NCBI GenBank assembly: GCA_000467715.1
Contig: AJFK01000019.1
Span: 1-64,000 of the forward strand
From: Hysterium pulicare CBS 123377
Lineage: Eukaryota; Ascomycota; Dothideomycetes; Hysteriales; Hysteriaceae
Direction of reading: 5' to 3'
Length of the DNA: 64,000 nucleotides
The first letter of the stretch is position 1; each line of letters starts with the position of its first letter. The notes under the pieces were generated by a model that worked only from the letters and a program-made list of their open reading frames with translations, was not told where the DNA came from and did no database searches. This document shows, one piece after another, positions 12,715-24,037 of this stretch. Made by a program: the position numbers and the translations under genes.

Positions 12715-13210
12715 GATGGCTATAGTATTTCCATGTATGGAAAAGGAGAGGAAAGTAGTGTTAAAAGATCGGAACGAGAAGTGGACTCGAGTGAATTGAA
12801 TGTGAAGAAAAGAAGATAATACAGAGCTTACTCTTGACTCGAGCTTAGTGTTACCGAGGCACAGAATGCAGGCCGAACGAGGGGCGGAAAAGCTCTTCTT
12901 GTTCCTACCTATATACCTACCTACCTAAGGTACCTAGGTATATTTGTGGTACTAGCGGGATGCTTCTGTCCAGATGTGAAATATGGGTCAAAATTAGAAC
13001 ACTAGGGCTAACGAGTCGTTATCTGTGCTGCCGAAGTCCTCAGGACTTGGAGAAAAGGAAGTGAACCTGATGCGCTTGAATGCTGATTACGTGATACTTA
13101 CTTAAGTAAGCACGGTAAGTATTTCTCGAACATCACCTCACCAACATCTTCCCAAGCTACCCATCGCATCCGGACATTTTGCATACGTCCCAAGACAAGC
13201 AACAAGAAAA
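12715..13210. promoter_or_regulatory. Divergent promoter region isomerase / PET100
   Basis: 496 bp. A run of CTAC repeats leads into TACCTAGGTA at 12931-12940, and a second palindrome CTTACTTAAGTAAG lies at about 13098-13111. No gene is seen. Confidence 0.5.
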
Positions 13211-13529
13211 ATGGGTGGCCCAAATCTCGAGGTTTTCAAGGCATGTTTTCCCTCTTCAATTTCCCATCCGCTGCTAACTGGTACATCAGTTCGGCATGTA
13301 CATTCTCTTTCCAATTGGCATTATGTACTACTTCGGAACCAATCTCGATGGCAAATTCTCTGTGCCGGACTTTTGGCCCAAGCCAGGTCAAACACATAAA
13401 ATACCGCATGAGAGGGAGGAGATAGCTGCCGAACTGGAACGTTTGAAGCAGAAGAGGCTGGCGCTAAGGGCGCAAAGACTGGAGCAAAAGACGAAAGCGC
13501 AAGGGGCGGCAGCGAGTCAAGAGCCATGA
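13211..13529 (+). CDS. pet100: Cytochrome c oxidase assembly protein PET100
   Basis: Two exons, join(13211..13240,13290..13529), 89 residues. The first exon encodes ten residues (MGGPNLEVFK), and the next begins FGMYILFPIGIMYYFGTNLD, the hydrophobic anchor characteristic of PET100. A basic, helical Glu/Arg/Gln-rich tail follows. The intron 13241-13289 begins GCATGT, a GC-AG intron, with GCTAAC as branch site and a CAG acceptor. Using the upstream GTTTTC as donor would delete three conserved residues. PET100 sits in the mitochondrial inner membrane and is needed for complex IV assembly. It ends 246 bp from the convergent TACO1-like gene. Confidence 0.9.
13241..13289 (+). other. GC-AG intron in PET100
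   Basis: The exon ends AAG and the intron opens GCATGT. A GCTAAC branch-like element is at 13273-13278 and CAG closes the intron. Only this splice restores the continuous VFKFGMYILF segment. Confidence 0.75.
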
Positions 13530-13775
13530 TGGGGAGTTCTTCATACCAAAGCATCAAACCACGCCAGGAGACTGGTGGTGGTAATGAGAGATCGGAATTT
13601 CTGATAGTCACCACATGACCATGGTGTGGTCCTCCCCTGCTGTTCACGGCGAATGGCGAACACAAGGAATCGTTCAGGAGTTGGGCACAGGCTCTAATCC
13701 TGGCCATATAGGAACAGGTACATTGTCTAGGACAAGATTGTACAACAAGATTGTACAGTGTAATATATGCCTGAA

Positions 13776-14773
13776 TCACGCAACAACTTTACTTCGCAAG
13801 TCCGACCAGACATCATCGGCTATCTCTCCTTTTGCGAAGTTCATGTATACCCCTTGGACACCGGGTACCTCATGTACTTCTTCAAGAAAGATACTGAGTT
13901 TTTTCCCCGTTTCATCATCTATGCCAATCTGCGTGTCCTTATTTGGGTCCCAGATGATTTCTGTTTCTTCAATCTCCAGGCCAAGAGATTTCGCCAGCGT
14001 CTCCGCCGTCGGTCTCGTCTCAGTAGGCTCGGTGAAGACAACAACCTTCCCTAATTCATTCTCTATTACATCCAACGCTCCAGCATCGACTGCCCCCTCC
14101 AGGACCTCGTCAGCTCCTACTCCTTTCTTCTTTTGAAATGTTATCCTGCCCTTTTTCTCAAATAGATAATTCGTAGGCGTGACATTTCCCTCATGCTCTT
14201 TGATGATCAATCGAATATCTGCCAGCGTTCGTAACTTATTGTCGGTCTGGCAGTCAATGACAGTGGCAATAGCCGGCGGGAGTATTGCTTCGACCACGAT
14301 CGACTCGAGGGCTGCGCCGGATGCTGAAATGCCCTGACCGCGCGCGATTGCTCCCTCGATCACCGCTTTAGGTATTCCTGCCTTCTTTGCTATGCTTATC
14401 GCCAGAGCTAGTCGAGAGTTAGTGTTAGGATCCGAGCCGGAGAGCTTGGAGGCGTTGGCGATGTCGCGGGAGACAATGGACCGCTGTCTGTTTTTGGCGG
14501 CGTCGTTCTTCCCCTTGTCGTGTTTTATAGTAGCCCATTTTCTGCGGTAGCGCGGGGAGGGTTAGTTGCAAAATGGTGTGAGCATAAGGCAATGAATTGC
14601 AGGCACACTCACGAATGGCCGGAGAGTAATGATGCGGTGGTCGAAAGAGGATGTGCTTGCAGACCAGCATGTTTTGAGAGTTGTGGCTGGGCATTTCGCC
14701 GCCGGCAGGCCCCGCATGTATGCTTTGCAGAAAAGGAGGCGGTCGCAATCAAACAGCGGGAGATGGGGAACAT
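13776..14773 (-). CDS. YebC/TACO1-family mitochondrial translational activator (Dpc29-like)
   Basis: Two exons, complement(join(13776..14541,14613..14773)), 308 residues. The intron (14542-14612) has a GTGAGT donor and CAG acceptor in phase 2. Splicing creates SGHSKWATIKHDKGKND, the hallmark start of YebC/TACO1 proteins, at about residues 51-67. The preceding ~50 residues are basic and Ser/Ala/His-rich, a mitochondrial presequence. The rest (KAGIPKAVIEGAIARG, the Glu-rich middle domain, the C-terminal EEVHEVPGVQGVYMN) matches all three family domains. Human TACO1 supports translation of mitochondrial COX1; yeast Dpc29 is the homologue. It is convergent with PET100, and only 278 bp separate its start from LAA1 on the other strand. 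Confidence 0.88.
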
Positions 14774-15051
14774 TGATGGTGGTGCGACTTATACCTAGGC
14801 AAATGATTGAACATCAAAGTTATTTATGCTTAGGTACTTATAAGGTCAGAAAACCGACTATTACGTGCACGGACCCCGTTAGGACAGCATTTTCTGATGT
14901 TCCTTTCGGAGGTGCAGTCGAGCTCCGCACACCCTGACATGTCACATCAATCACAATACTATTTCGAGGCTGACGATCAACATGCCTACAGAGTTGATTC
15001 CATCCTTATTGCCCCTGAATTCATAATCCACATGAATTCCACCTAGAAACT

Positions 15052-18000
15052 ATGGCATCACACGAGCAAACGCCTACCAACGGGGCCTCCCCCAACCCCG
15101 AACTCGATATTCCCAAGCTCCATGCTCTCCCTTCGGAGCAGCAAGACCTCTATCTTTTAACCTTCACTTCCGACCTCGCTCGCCATGTAGCTTCTCTAGA
15201 TGCGGATGGAGCATCTGCCCATCAAATATACATCAAGAAGGAGCTTTTCCAAATCATCAACCTATCTTCCCCTGCACCTTCCCGCGTCATACGCAACAAC
15301 TTAGGCCAAGCGTTCGCAGGAATATTCGCGAAGGGAGACCGGAAGCTTCTGTTCGAGTCAATCAATGAACTCGTTTCTATTGTAAATGGTGCCGGCAAGA
15401 GCGAGAAGGAGTTTAGGTCGAAGCATGCTGCGGTACACTGTCTGGGCGCTGTTTTCGAGGCTGCAGGAGATAGTGCTATCAGCCTCTCAAGCATGGCCTT
15501 TACCTCCTTGCTGCGACTGTTGAAGCTCGCCCAGAGTCACGCCGGTTTCAAGGCTTCAATCTTCAAGGCTTTGGGTCGAACTGTCAAGGGGGTTGGTAGT
15601 TCGACTGATGAAGCTGTTGCTAGAGATGTCTGGAAGCAATCAAGGTCAGCGTCCTCGAGCGATAAGTCACTTTTGGTCCAGTCGAGTGCCTGTTGGTCCC
15701 TCGAGCAATTAATAAAGAGCACGCCATATTTTGATAACTCCAACGATTTCGACAAACTGCAGAACGTGATCTGGAAGACGATGGAAAGTGGGTCGAGCAC
15801 TTTAAGACACGCCGCTTCTTCGTGCCTCAGTGCTGCCATGGTCAAGAATTATTCTGAGTCTGCTTCCCAGGAAGCCATTCCAAAACTCAAGCTCAAGAAG
15901 AGACCCACCAAGAAGCAGTCTCAGATTGAAGGCGATGAGGACGTTCTGGAAAGACCAGGGTCGCCTGCCCCTACAAAACAGGCTACGCAACTTGCATTTG
16001 CCATTTCAGATTTGCTTAAGCTGCTATCTGTACAATACTGCCGTCCTGCAAGTAGTCATCGTGCCAGAGCTGGAATTGTAAGTTGCTACCTGAACACCTT
16101 GAAAGGTCTCGGCAACGCTGTCGTCGAAACCAAATACGGGGAGATTGCACGGCATCTATTCAATGACATCCTCAGTCATCCCAATATCTTTCACAACCGG
16201 TATCGTCTCCTTACAACTAGGAAGTATGTTGGAATTCTCCTCGAAGCTGTCGTTGGGCGAGAGATGTTGGGCGAATCTGGTCAGCTTAATGCTGCAAAAT
16301 TCCTCGTAAATGATGTTCTTAAGGACTACCCGCAGGCGTTGAAGGAAAGGCCCGAGCCAACGAAGCAAGCCTTAACGGGTGCACTATCTGCGCTCTCGTC
16401 GTTAATGGACAGCCTGGGCTCCGCTACAACTGCAATCGTAGACTCTTGCAGGGAAGGGCTCTTGCAAGTGTTGCAACATCCAAGTTACACCGTTCAAGTT
16501 TACGCATCCTCGTGCCTCCGTTCGTTCGTTCTGGCCTGCCCCCAGCAATTACTCCCTTCTGTCACTATTTGCATGAACAGTGTCAATCGTGAGCTTGGCT
16601 TGCTAGCAGGTCCGCGACAATCTCCTAGGCGATGTGTCGGTCTTGCTAATGGACTTTCGGCTATACTCAGCACATCAACAGTGCAACCTCTGTATGGATC
16701 AGTCGATGTCAATTCTCGAGTGCTCTCACAGGCGACATCGTTACTCAAGTCAAGCAGCAGCTCTGACCTCAGAGTATCATCGACTCAAATCCAAGTCGCC
16801 TGGATTTTGATTGGAGGTCTCATGACCCTCGGACCGAATTTTGTTAAGATCCATCTATCTCAGCTCCTGTTGCTCTGGAAGAACGCTCTACCAAAGCCGC
16901 TAAACAAAGACAACACAGTTCAACGTAATGTTCTTGAACTGAGTTTCCTTGCTCATGTGAGAGAGTGCGCGCTGGGTTCCATTCTTACATTCTTGGAATT
17001 CAACAGCAGGTTGTTAACTCTAGACGTTACCAAGAGGCTAGCTGCTATGCTGCAAAATACCACCATGTTCTTGAACACTTTGCCAAAAAAGAAAACTACA
17101 GATGACATATCTCAAAGGCTTTCTCCGGCTCTTCAACTTCATGACTTCGAGCTCATGGTTCGGAGAAGAGTGCTGCAGTGCTATTCGAAGCTTGTAAATT
17201 TAAGCCCCGCTGGAAGCAATGAGACGCTTTTACAAACAAACTTGCTTCCGTTTGCGGTCTCATCGTTTGCTGATCCGGACAATTATACGCCGAGTTCACT
17301 TAGTACTACCATTGCCAGTTCTGCCGGCACCTTCGAAAGTATATGGGATGTCGGAGATAATTGCGGCTTCGGCGTAACTGGCCTCGTTAGAGGCTTCGAC
17401 ATCAAACCTCTACCCGGAGAGCATGACACTAATGCCCGATATCACTGGGTGACAAGGACTGACTCAGAGGCAGCCATGGATCGAGCAGTGAGTTCTGACC
17501 ATGCTACTTCTTCACTTTATTCTCGACGCAGGCTCATTGTTATAGCTACTTTCGCCCATCTGTGGGGCTCGCGAGCATGACTCGCTGACTCTGTATATCC
17601 AGAACTCCGCAGATTTGGATGATTTGCCTGACCCTCCGTCAACAGAAGTCATCAATGCTGCGATACACCTTTTTGCAATATGTCTTCCGCTGCAGACGCC
17701 AAAAGTTCAAGAAAGTATTCTCGAGCAGCTAACATCGTTCCTCTCAGCGAACTCTCTCCAGCGTGACCCAACGAGAAAATCTGCTATGATGGTCAACATC
17801 GCCGTGGCCTTGCTTTCTGCCTTGAAAGTAGCTGTAAAAGAGACCCGTTCTGCTGCTGGAAATCTCAAAGGATCCGCAGTGGAGAGGGTCATTCAGGAGC
17901 TGTTACATGTATGCTCATCCTCTGGTCACTCTTGACGCATATTGACAACATAGGTCCTAATAATACTTCCTGACCCCTACGTTCGCAACATTGCGAGCGA

Positions 18001-21000
18001 AGCTCTGGGACGATTTTGTGCTAGCTCTGGAAATACATCTACAACAGGCGAAGTAAACTACTTGGTAGATCAGATAGTTTCAAATCGTGAACCGAATGCT
18101 CGCTCCGGATACGCCGTTGCACTTGGTTGCATACACTCACAACTAGGTGGAATGGCTGCCGGTTACCATCTAAAGAACATCCTTGGCATATTGATGTCCC
18201 TCAGCAATGATCCTCACCCAACGGTCCATTTCTGGGCGCTAGAGAGCATCTGTAGAGTTGCTGATTCTGCTGGCTTGACCTTTTCGGGTTATGTTTCCAG
18301 CACCCTTGGAATGCTAGCACAGCTGTACGCGGCAGACACACACAATGAAGAAAGCGGATCTCTGGCGTCATCTAATCTTGAGGTCGATCTACCCACTCCT
18401 GCAGTAATTGCTCGGTGCATAGATAGTTCTATTAATGTTCTCGGTCCTGACCTTCAGGACATGGGGAAAGCCCGGGACATGATAATGACTCTTGTTGGGC
18501 TTTTCCAGGACGAAGACGAACAGCTAGTACTCATCGAGGGTCTTAAATGTTTGGAACATCTTTCGCTTTATGCACCAGGGCACATGGACTTTTCCGCTTA
18601 CGTAAAACAAGTACAGAGGGCCGCTGGAAACGATTCCGCGCAGGTCAGGAACGTGGCCATTGATGGACTTCACAACCTCATGAGGCGAGATACTGAGGAG
18701 GTCCTCCGGGCTGCAGGCCCCGGCCTGGAAGACCAACTTTGGCTGATTTTCAACGAAATGCCTGAGCATGACGTTATCAGAAATATAATTCGCAATTGGC
18801 TCCACCAAACAGGGCTATCTCACACTGCGACGTGGGTCCAGAGATGTCAATCGGTATTGACAAAGACCAGACAGCTACTGACCGTGAAAAAGCCTGCCCC
18901 TGAGACGAAGGCCAAAGCTGTTCTAGATCTGCAGGATGAAGAAGTCGCAGGCTTTGCTGCGGCATCCACAACTCCGGGTGAGGATGCTGGTACGCAGGTA
19001 CAAGTCAGCCAGGAACTGCTCAGGTGGCAAGTTCGCCTATTTGCAGTTAACTGTCTTAGTGAGCTTCTCTCTATGGTTAGTCGGGAGGCAGTGTCCAAGG
19101 AACACTCACCATCCTCATTGGCAATGCAGCAAAAGATCGCTGATGTTGTACGGATCGCATTCTCTGCATCTACCGCCGGAATTATTCAACTGAGAATATG
19201 CGGGCTGAAAATTATTGATCAGGTGTTAAAGGTTTGTTGAAGATGATCCTCCGTTGACTCCAACTGGGCTAAGCTACGCGTTATAGATATTTGGGAAAAC
19301 GCCAGATCCTGACTTTGCTGAGGCTTCTCTGCTTGAGCAATATCAAGCACAAATTGGATCTGCCCTTACCCCGGCTTTCGCGGCAGATGCCTCCCCTGAA
19401 TTAGCAGCTGAAGCTGTGAACGTGTGCGCAACATTCATCGCAACTGGCATCGTGACTGACGTCGATCGAATGGGCCGGATACTTAAGCTACTCGTTTCGT
19501 CCCTCGAAAACTTTTCCAGTAAGGCAATTCTAGGAGTCCAGGTACATAACGCTAACCATCATCATAGGCGATTCCGAAACAGCATCAATAGGTGATCTTC
19601 GAGGTTTAAGTTCTAATGCCCAGGTTATGGTGAAGATGTCCGTGTTCTCCGCTTGGGCAGAGCTTCAGATCGCCAGTGCTCAACAAACATATCTTGTTGA
19701 CGTCTTGAAACCACATATTGCTAAGCTTACCCCTCTCTGGCTTTCATCCTTGAGAGAATTCGCTCGGTTGCGATTTGAACCGGACATATCCTCCTCTGGA
19801 CCTGCATCTTTATCGGGAAGTCTCGATTCTATCTATGCTGCCCTCAACCGAGAAACACTGCTCAAGGTAGTATTGTTCTCCTGCTCCTGTGGTTATAACT
19901 AAGTGATTACAGTTTTATCAAGAATCGTGGCTCAAGCTCGTCGATGCAATTGCAAGCCTCATTGACGAAGATAGCGAATTTGTATTTGATGCTTTAGATG
20001 GCAAGACCGAGCTAACTACTCTCTCCGCGAATGGCAAATCTAGTGACATAAATTATCGCGACGAGCCCGTGGCCTTTTTCTTCGTGCTCTTTGGCTTAGC
20101 TTTTGAAGCGCTGGTGGGAAAACCGGGTGATTCTAGGGCTTCGAAGGAGCAGGTTCTGGAGATTCTACTAGCGTTGAAGAAGATTCTACGTCCGGCCGTG
20201 TCCGGCCATGCCATCTATCAAGAAGTCGTCTTCTCTGAGACAATGGACATGCTCGATCGCCTTGTCCTTACCGAAGGGTTGAGTGTGCAGTTGGTTATTG
20301 TGGAGATTGCGAGAAACCTTTGCCTGGGTCATCCGTCTGCTAGGAAAAGCCATGAGTAAGACCCATTTGTCTTCAAGAACAATGAATTTATTACTAATAT
20401 GGCTACAGAGCAAACACCGGGGATGACAGTCTCTCCGAAGACATAGATCAGCTCTTCGAGCTGACGAAGATCATTGTCTTGGTGTTGGAAGGATTGGTGC
20501 CGAATCTAACCGATAATAAAACACCAGGTACGAAATGTGTGAATGATCTTAATGAGTATGCTGACAGATCTTCCATCCCCAGCCCGTCACAACCTTTCTG
20601 AGGAAGCAGTGTCATTGCTGATTCTCTCCCTATCTTCTCTCGTCGATGCTGCCGAAGTTTTCCCTGCGATAATCAAGACAGATCTCCATGCATGCATCCT
20701 CCACATCTTCACTACCATCCTTGGCACTGGGATTTGTCAAACAACGGTAGTGCCGCAATCCCTCCCCATACTCAAGCACTTCGTCACTAGGCTTGACCAT
20801 ACTTCGTCACATCACGGCTCCGAGTCGAACACACAGCTCCGCGCCACCTTAAATCGGTTTCTCTCAATCCTTAAAAACTCCCAGAAGCGAGAGTCGGAGG
20901 CCGCAATCCCCTGCGAGAAGAACACCCTTCTGGCATCAACGATCCTTCTCAGCTCTGCGGGCTCAGCCTTTGAGCCTGGTGATCCATTGGTAAAGCTATT

Positions 21001-21523
21001 CATTGATGAGCTAGGCGAATGTCTCGAGAACCGCATGACAACCAAGGTAGCGGCTAGCTGTTGTCGCTCACTACTACTGTCGAACAAGGAAGCTTCGGAG
21101 GCCAAAATTGCCTCGAATATCCTTCCACGACTCCTATCTTCACTCGTAAACCCTTCAGATGTTGAGGGACTGGATGAAAGCCGCACCACTCTTGCTCATA
21201 CGCTTGTAAACTTTGTTTCTACTCTGCAAGACTTGAAACAGAGACAGACGGCCATGGCCTTAGTCATGCCGACTCTACTAGCGCGTGCGGCTAAGGAGGG
21301 AGCAGGCACGCATAAAGAAACGGCAGCGAGGCTACTAGAACTTGCAGGTGTAGATCAGATAGCTTTCAGGGGCGTTGTTGCGAACATACCCCCGGAGCAG
21401 AGAAGCTTTATGGAGAGCGTTATTAAGACTGGCGGTGTCGGGGCGCGGGTAAGAGATGGAGATTCGAGAACACAGGAGGCGGAAGAACCGAGTATCGCGC
21501 TAAGGATGGATTTTGGCGTCTAA
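15052..21523 (+). CDS. laa1: Laa1/HEATR5-family HEAT-repeat protein, AP-1 accessory factor
   Basis: Eight exons: join(15052..17487,17603..17908,17954..19231,19287..19541,19624..19866,19913..20355,20409..20527,20568..21523), 2011 residues, essentially the length of yeast Laa1 (~2014). All junctions keep frame. At the fourth intron an upstream AG at ~19591 would give a stop after a few codons, so the AG at 19623 was chosen. The protein is alpha-helical throughout with HEAT-like repeats and no catalytic motif or membrane segment. The N-terminal ELFQIINLSSPAPSRVIRNN block and the DPYVRNIASEALGRF block near residue 915 match the HEATR5/Laa1 family. These proteins bind clathrin adaptor AP-1 and act in TGN-endosome traffic. 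One strong exon carries 40% of the gene. Confidence 0.9.
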
Positions 21524-22897
21524 ACTAGCCAGATGGTAAAATTAGTATAGCAGAGTAAGACACGAAGATCCGATGGGTCGTGAGCGTGGGTCACTTTCTA
21601 CCCTCGTTAAAGCCTAAAGGTGAATGCATTGTAATCAAGTCATACGTGATTTGGCGCCTGGATATACTACGCTCACTTAACACCACAGTGATATTAGGAC
21701 GCGATATCGTGTGGATTCTTGCACTTACGGTAAGAACTCGTCGTGTGAAGTGGTAAATCTACGACTTTGGCAATATCACCTTTCGCAGCCATATCAAGAC
21801 AAGATCTACTGGATAGGTACTTTATACTAGGCTACAAGCAGAGGACTTGCCTAAGTCGAAGTCTCTTCCATCTGTTCAGTCTTTCCAACAACCCTGAGGG
21901 GGACTGGCATTATATCCACTACCGTGCCTAATGTTACGATCGACGTCGTCGAACAGCTTATGACCATGATACATCGAATCGTTACCCTTGTGTGTTACCT
22001 TCTAGATCTGGCACACTTCATACTTGATCTGACGCCCCTTTCCTTTCAACTCCTCGTAATTTGTAAGGAGGCGAAACAGGTGTAACGCTTTTGAATGGAC
22101 TTCTCTTTTTCTTAAAGTCTGGCTGAAGCACATACGTTCTGCGATAGCAATTGACAAATGTTGGTCAAATAGGTGCCCACATGGTAACTTGCCCCTCATC
22201 CACCGAAGCTCATTTCTGGTGGTGTTTTGGTTCACGATTGACGCCTTTGCAGCGCAACAAGTCCTCAGATTTCAGCGTACTTTGGCCGAAGAGATCCCTT
22301 TGGTTCTACGGGAGAGCTTTATCTAGTTTCTCCGGAGTTCAATTCACTTTTTTCCCGAAGAGAATCGCAGGCTGAGAGAATAAGAATATTTCGGAAATCG
22401 TCTTCCTTGCCGAACGCTTTGATGCTGGAGGACTTAGGAAGTAATGCTGGTGGCGGGGGGTTAAACTACTCTCCAAAAGTGCGCTGGAATCTGCTCCAAT
22501 CTGCATAAGCTTTAGACACTATTTGTGGGTCAAGGGACTGGATTAAAAGCAGTCGATATACGAGATGTGTCAGGCAAGAAGCAGTTCTTGTTGATTTACC
22601 CAAAAGTTCAAACCAGTTGCCATATATGCTCTTGGAAGTGTCAGAAATCATGTAGTCCATGAGAATCCATGTGTCAAAGTACCACAAGGAACTCTGCGAG
22701 ATGTTTGCCGACCTATCAATAAATCACGATTGTGAGCTCAAGATTGACTAGCCATCATGCGTTGTTCAAATATGACATCGTGTTGCAACTGATTGATAGA
22801 GTACTTATCGTTAGTCAAGAAAGACCAGTAGTCGAATTAGTGCCAAACTCATCAGCTTCTCAAACAACAATTGAACAGCTCTCCGAATGTACTCCCC
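21524..22897. other. Intergenic, no supported gene
   Basis: 1.37 kb between the LAA1 stop and the next gene. Short open frames occur on both strands (for example 22002-22235 minus), but none has family resemblance, splice continuity or coding-like composition. It may hold relic sequence. Confidence 0.4.
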
Positions 22898-23641
22898 TTA
22901 AATATATCGATCCGGATGTCGGGCTTTCTCCCTCTCAACATAATCTTTCACCATGCGGAACAGACCCTCAGTATCGTCTGGCTCCCGTTTCTGGGTTTCC
23001 AATGACCGCCTGAACTCCAGCGCAATCATATCGACATTCGGTGCCATCCCTGCGAGCGGTTTATCCTCCGGCACTACCGCCATCGCATTCTCTTGCGAAG
23101 CAACATAAGGATTCACCGGACATGGGACCAAGAACAAATCGTCTGGATTGTCGTTGGGATAGAACCCAATGATATGGAAGCCATTAGTGTAAATACGGGC
23201 CATGAAGATGAAAGTGATTTTCGTGTCTGGGTGGAGGACCGGAATCGCTGCGCCGGCTTCGATAGTCCCCTGGTTAAGGGCGATATTGATGATGTTCAAG
23301 AAAACGTTGATAGGGCGATGACGGTTCAGGACATGAAAGCCATCTTCGCTCCATTGTTCGTATGTCTTGAGTATCAGGTTCCCAGGCATTCTTACTACTG
23401 GCCTTTGTAGAAAGATTGGTGGTGGTGTTTTTCGAGTGATAACGAAAGGACTTACATCCCAGCAATCTGAAGGCTCATGGCTGTGTGGAGGAGCTGGGTT
23501 CTGTAGGCTCGAAGACGTACTGATAGCTTGAGTTTCTTCAACTCCCGATATCGCAATGTCCGGGGAAATGTCCGTTGTCTTCTGCGGACAGGTATCGGCT
23601 TTGTGCATATGAGTATTCTGAAACTGGTTTGGTTGATCCAT
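22898..23641 (-). CDS. Hypothetical protein, accessory
   Basis: An intronless frame of 247 residues from the first ATG at 23641; the frame is open further upstream but only from a TTG. The first ~75 residues are polar (Gln/Thr/Ser/Pro). The rest looks globular, with a mixed beta/alpha pattern from about residue 90 (MPGNLILKTYEQW) to a charged helical C-terminus. A GTAAGT lies inside the frame at about 23450, but no acceptor tried keeps the downstream frame, so I left it unspliced. No signal peptide, membrane segment or known motif is seen. It lies upstream-free and collinear with the monooxygenase to its right, both on the minus strand. Function unknown. Confidence 0.55.
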   Translation of the reverse strand: MDQPNQFQNTHMHKADTCPQKTTDISPDIAISGVEETQAISTSSSLQNPAPPHSHEPSDCWDVSPFVITRKTPPPIFLQRPVVRMPGNLILKTYEQWSEDGFHVLNRHRPINVFLNIINIALNQGTIEAGAAIPVLHPDTKITFIFMARIYTNGFHIIGFYPNDNPDDLFLVPCPVNPYVASQENAMAVVPEDKPLAGMAPNVDMIALEFRRSLETQKREPDDTEGLFRMVKDYVEREKARHPDRYI

Positions 23642-24037
23642 AGCAGGTGGAAAGTGAATGAACGAAAATATATTTTTCTGCGTGAAGCTGTACTCTAGTA
23701 ACGGATTGATGCGAGTGTGATTGACTGGATCGACTGAATATGAATATTGCGGTTTCAATGCTCGCCTCTATATAGCGAAAGAGAATATGTCGGTGGTACT
23801 TCAGTTGGCGAATATTTTTGGAGCAATGAGGTGAGATTGTAACAGTTCAAACTTTCCGTTTGCGATGAAGAAGACGGAAGGGGGGCCTCCAACCCAAACT
23901 CCAGTAATCCTCTGCTCTTTCCTTGACCAGCCGGTTCATGGTCCTTGACGTTTGTCGATGCTATTTCTGCGAACACCTAGTAAGAACGAAAAAGTCTTCA
24001 CCTACCGAACCTAAATTGACATAATAAAATCAGTTAG
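23642..24037. other. Intergenic between the hypothetical gene and the monooxygenase
   Basis: 396 bp holding the promoter of the hypothetical gene and the 3' flank of the monooxygenase. Nothing else is seen. Confidence 0.4.

Noticed and set aside
22002-22235. 77-codon minus frame with a CGHLF motif resembling part of a RING finger
   Set aside because: Only one Cys-Gly-His motif is present and the other zinc ligands are missing; it is too short and isolated to call.
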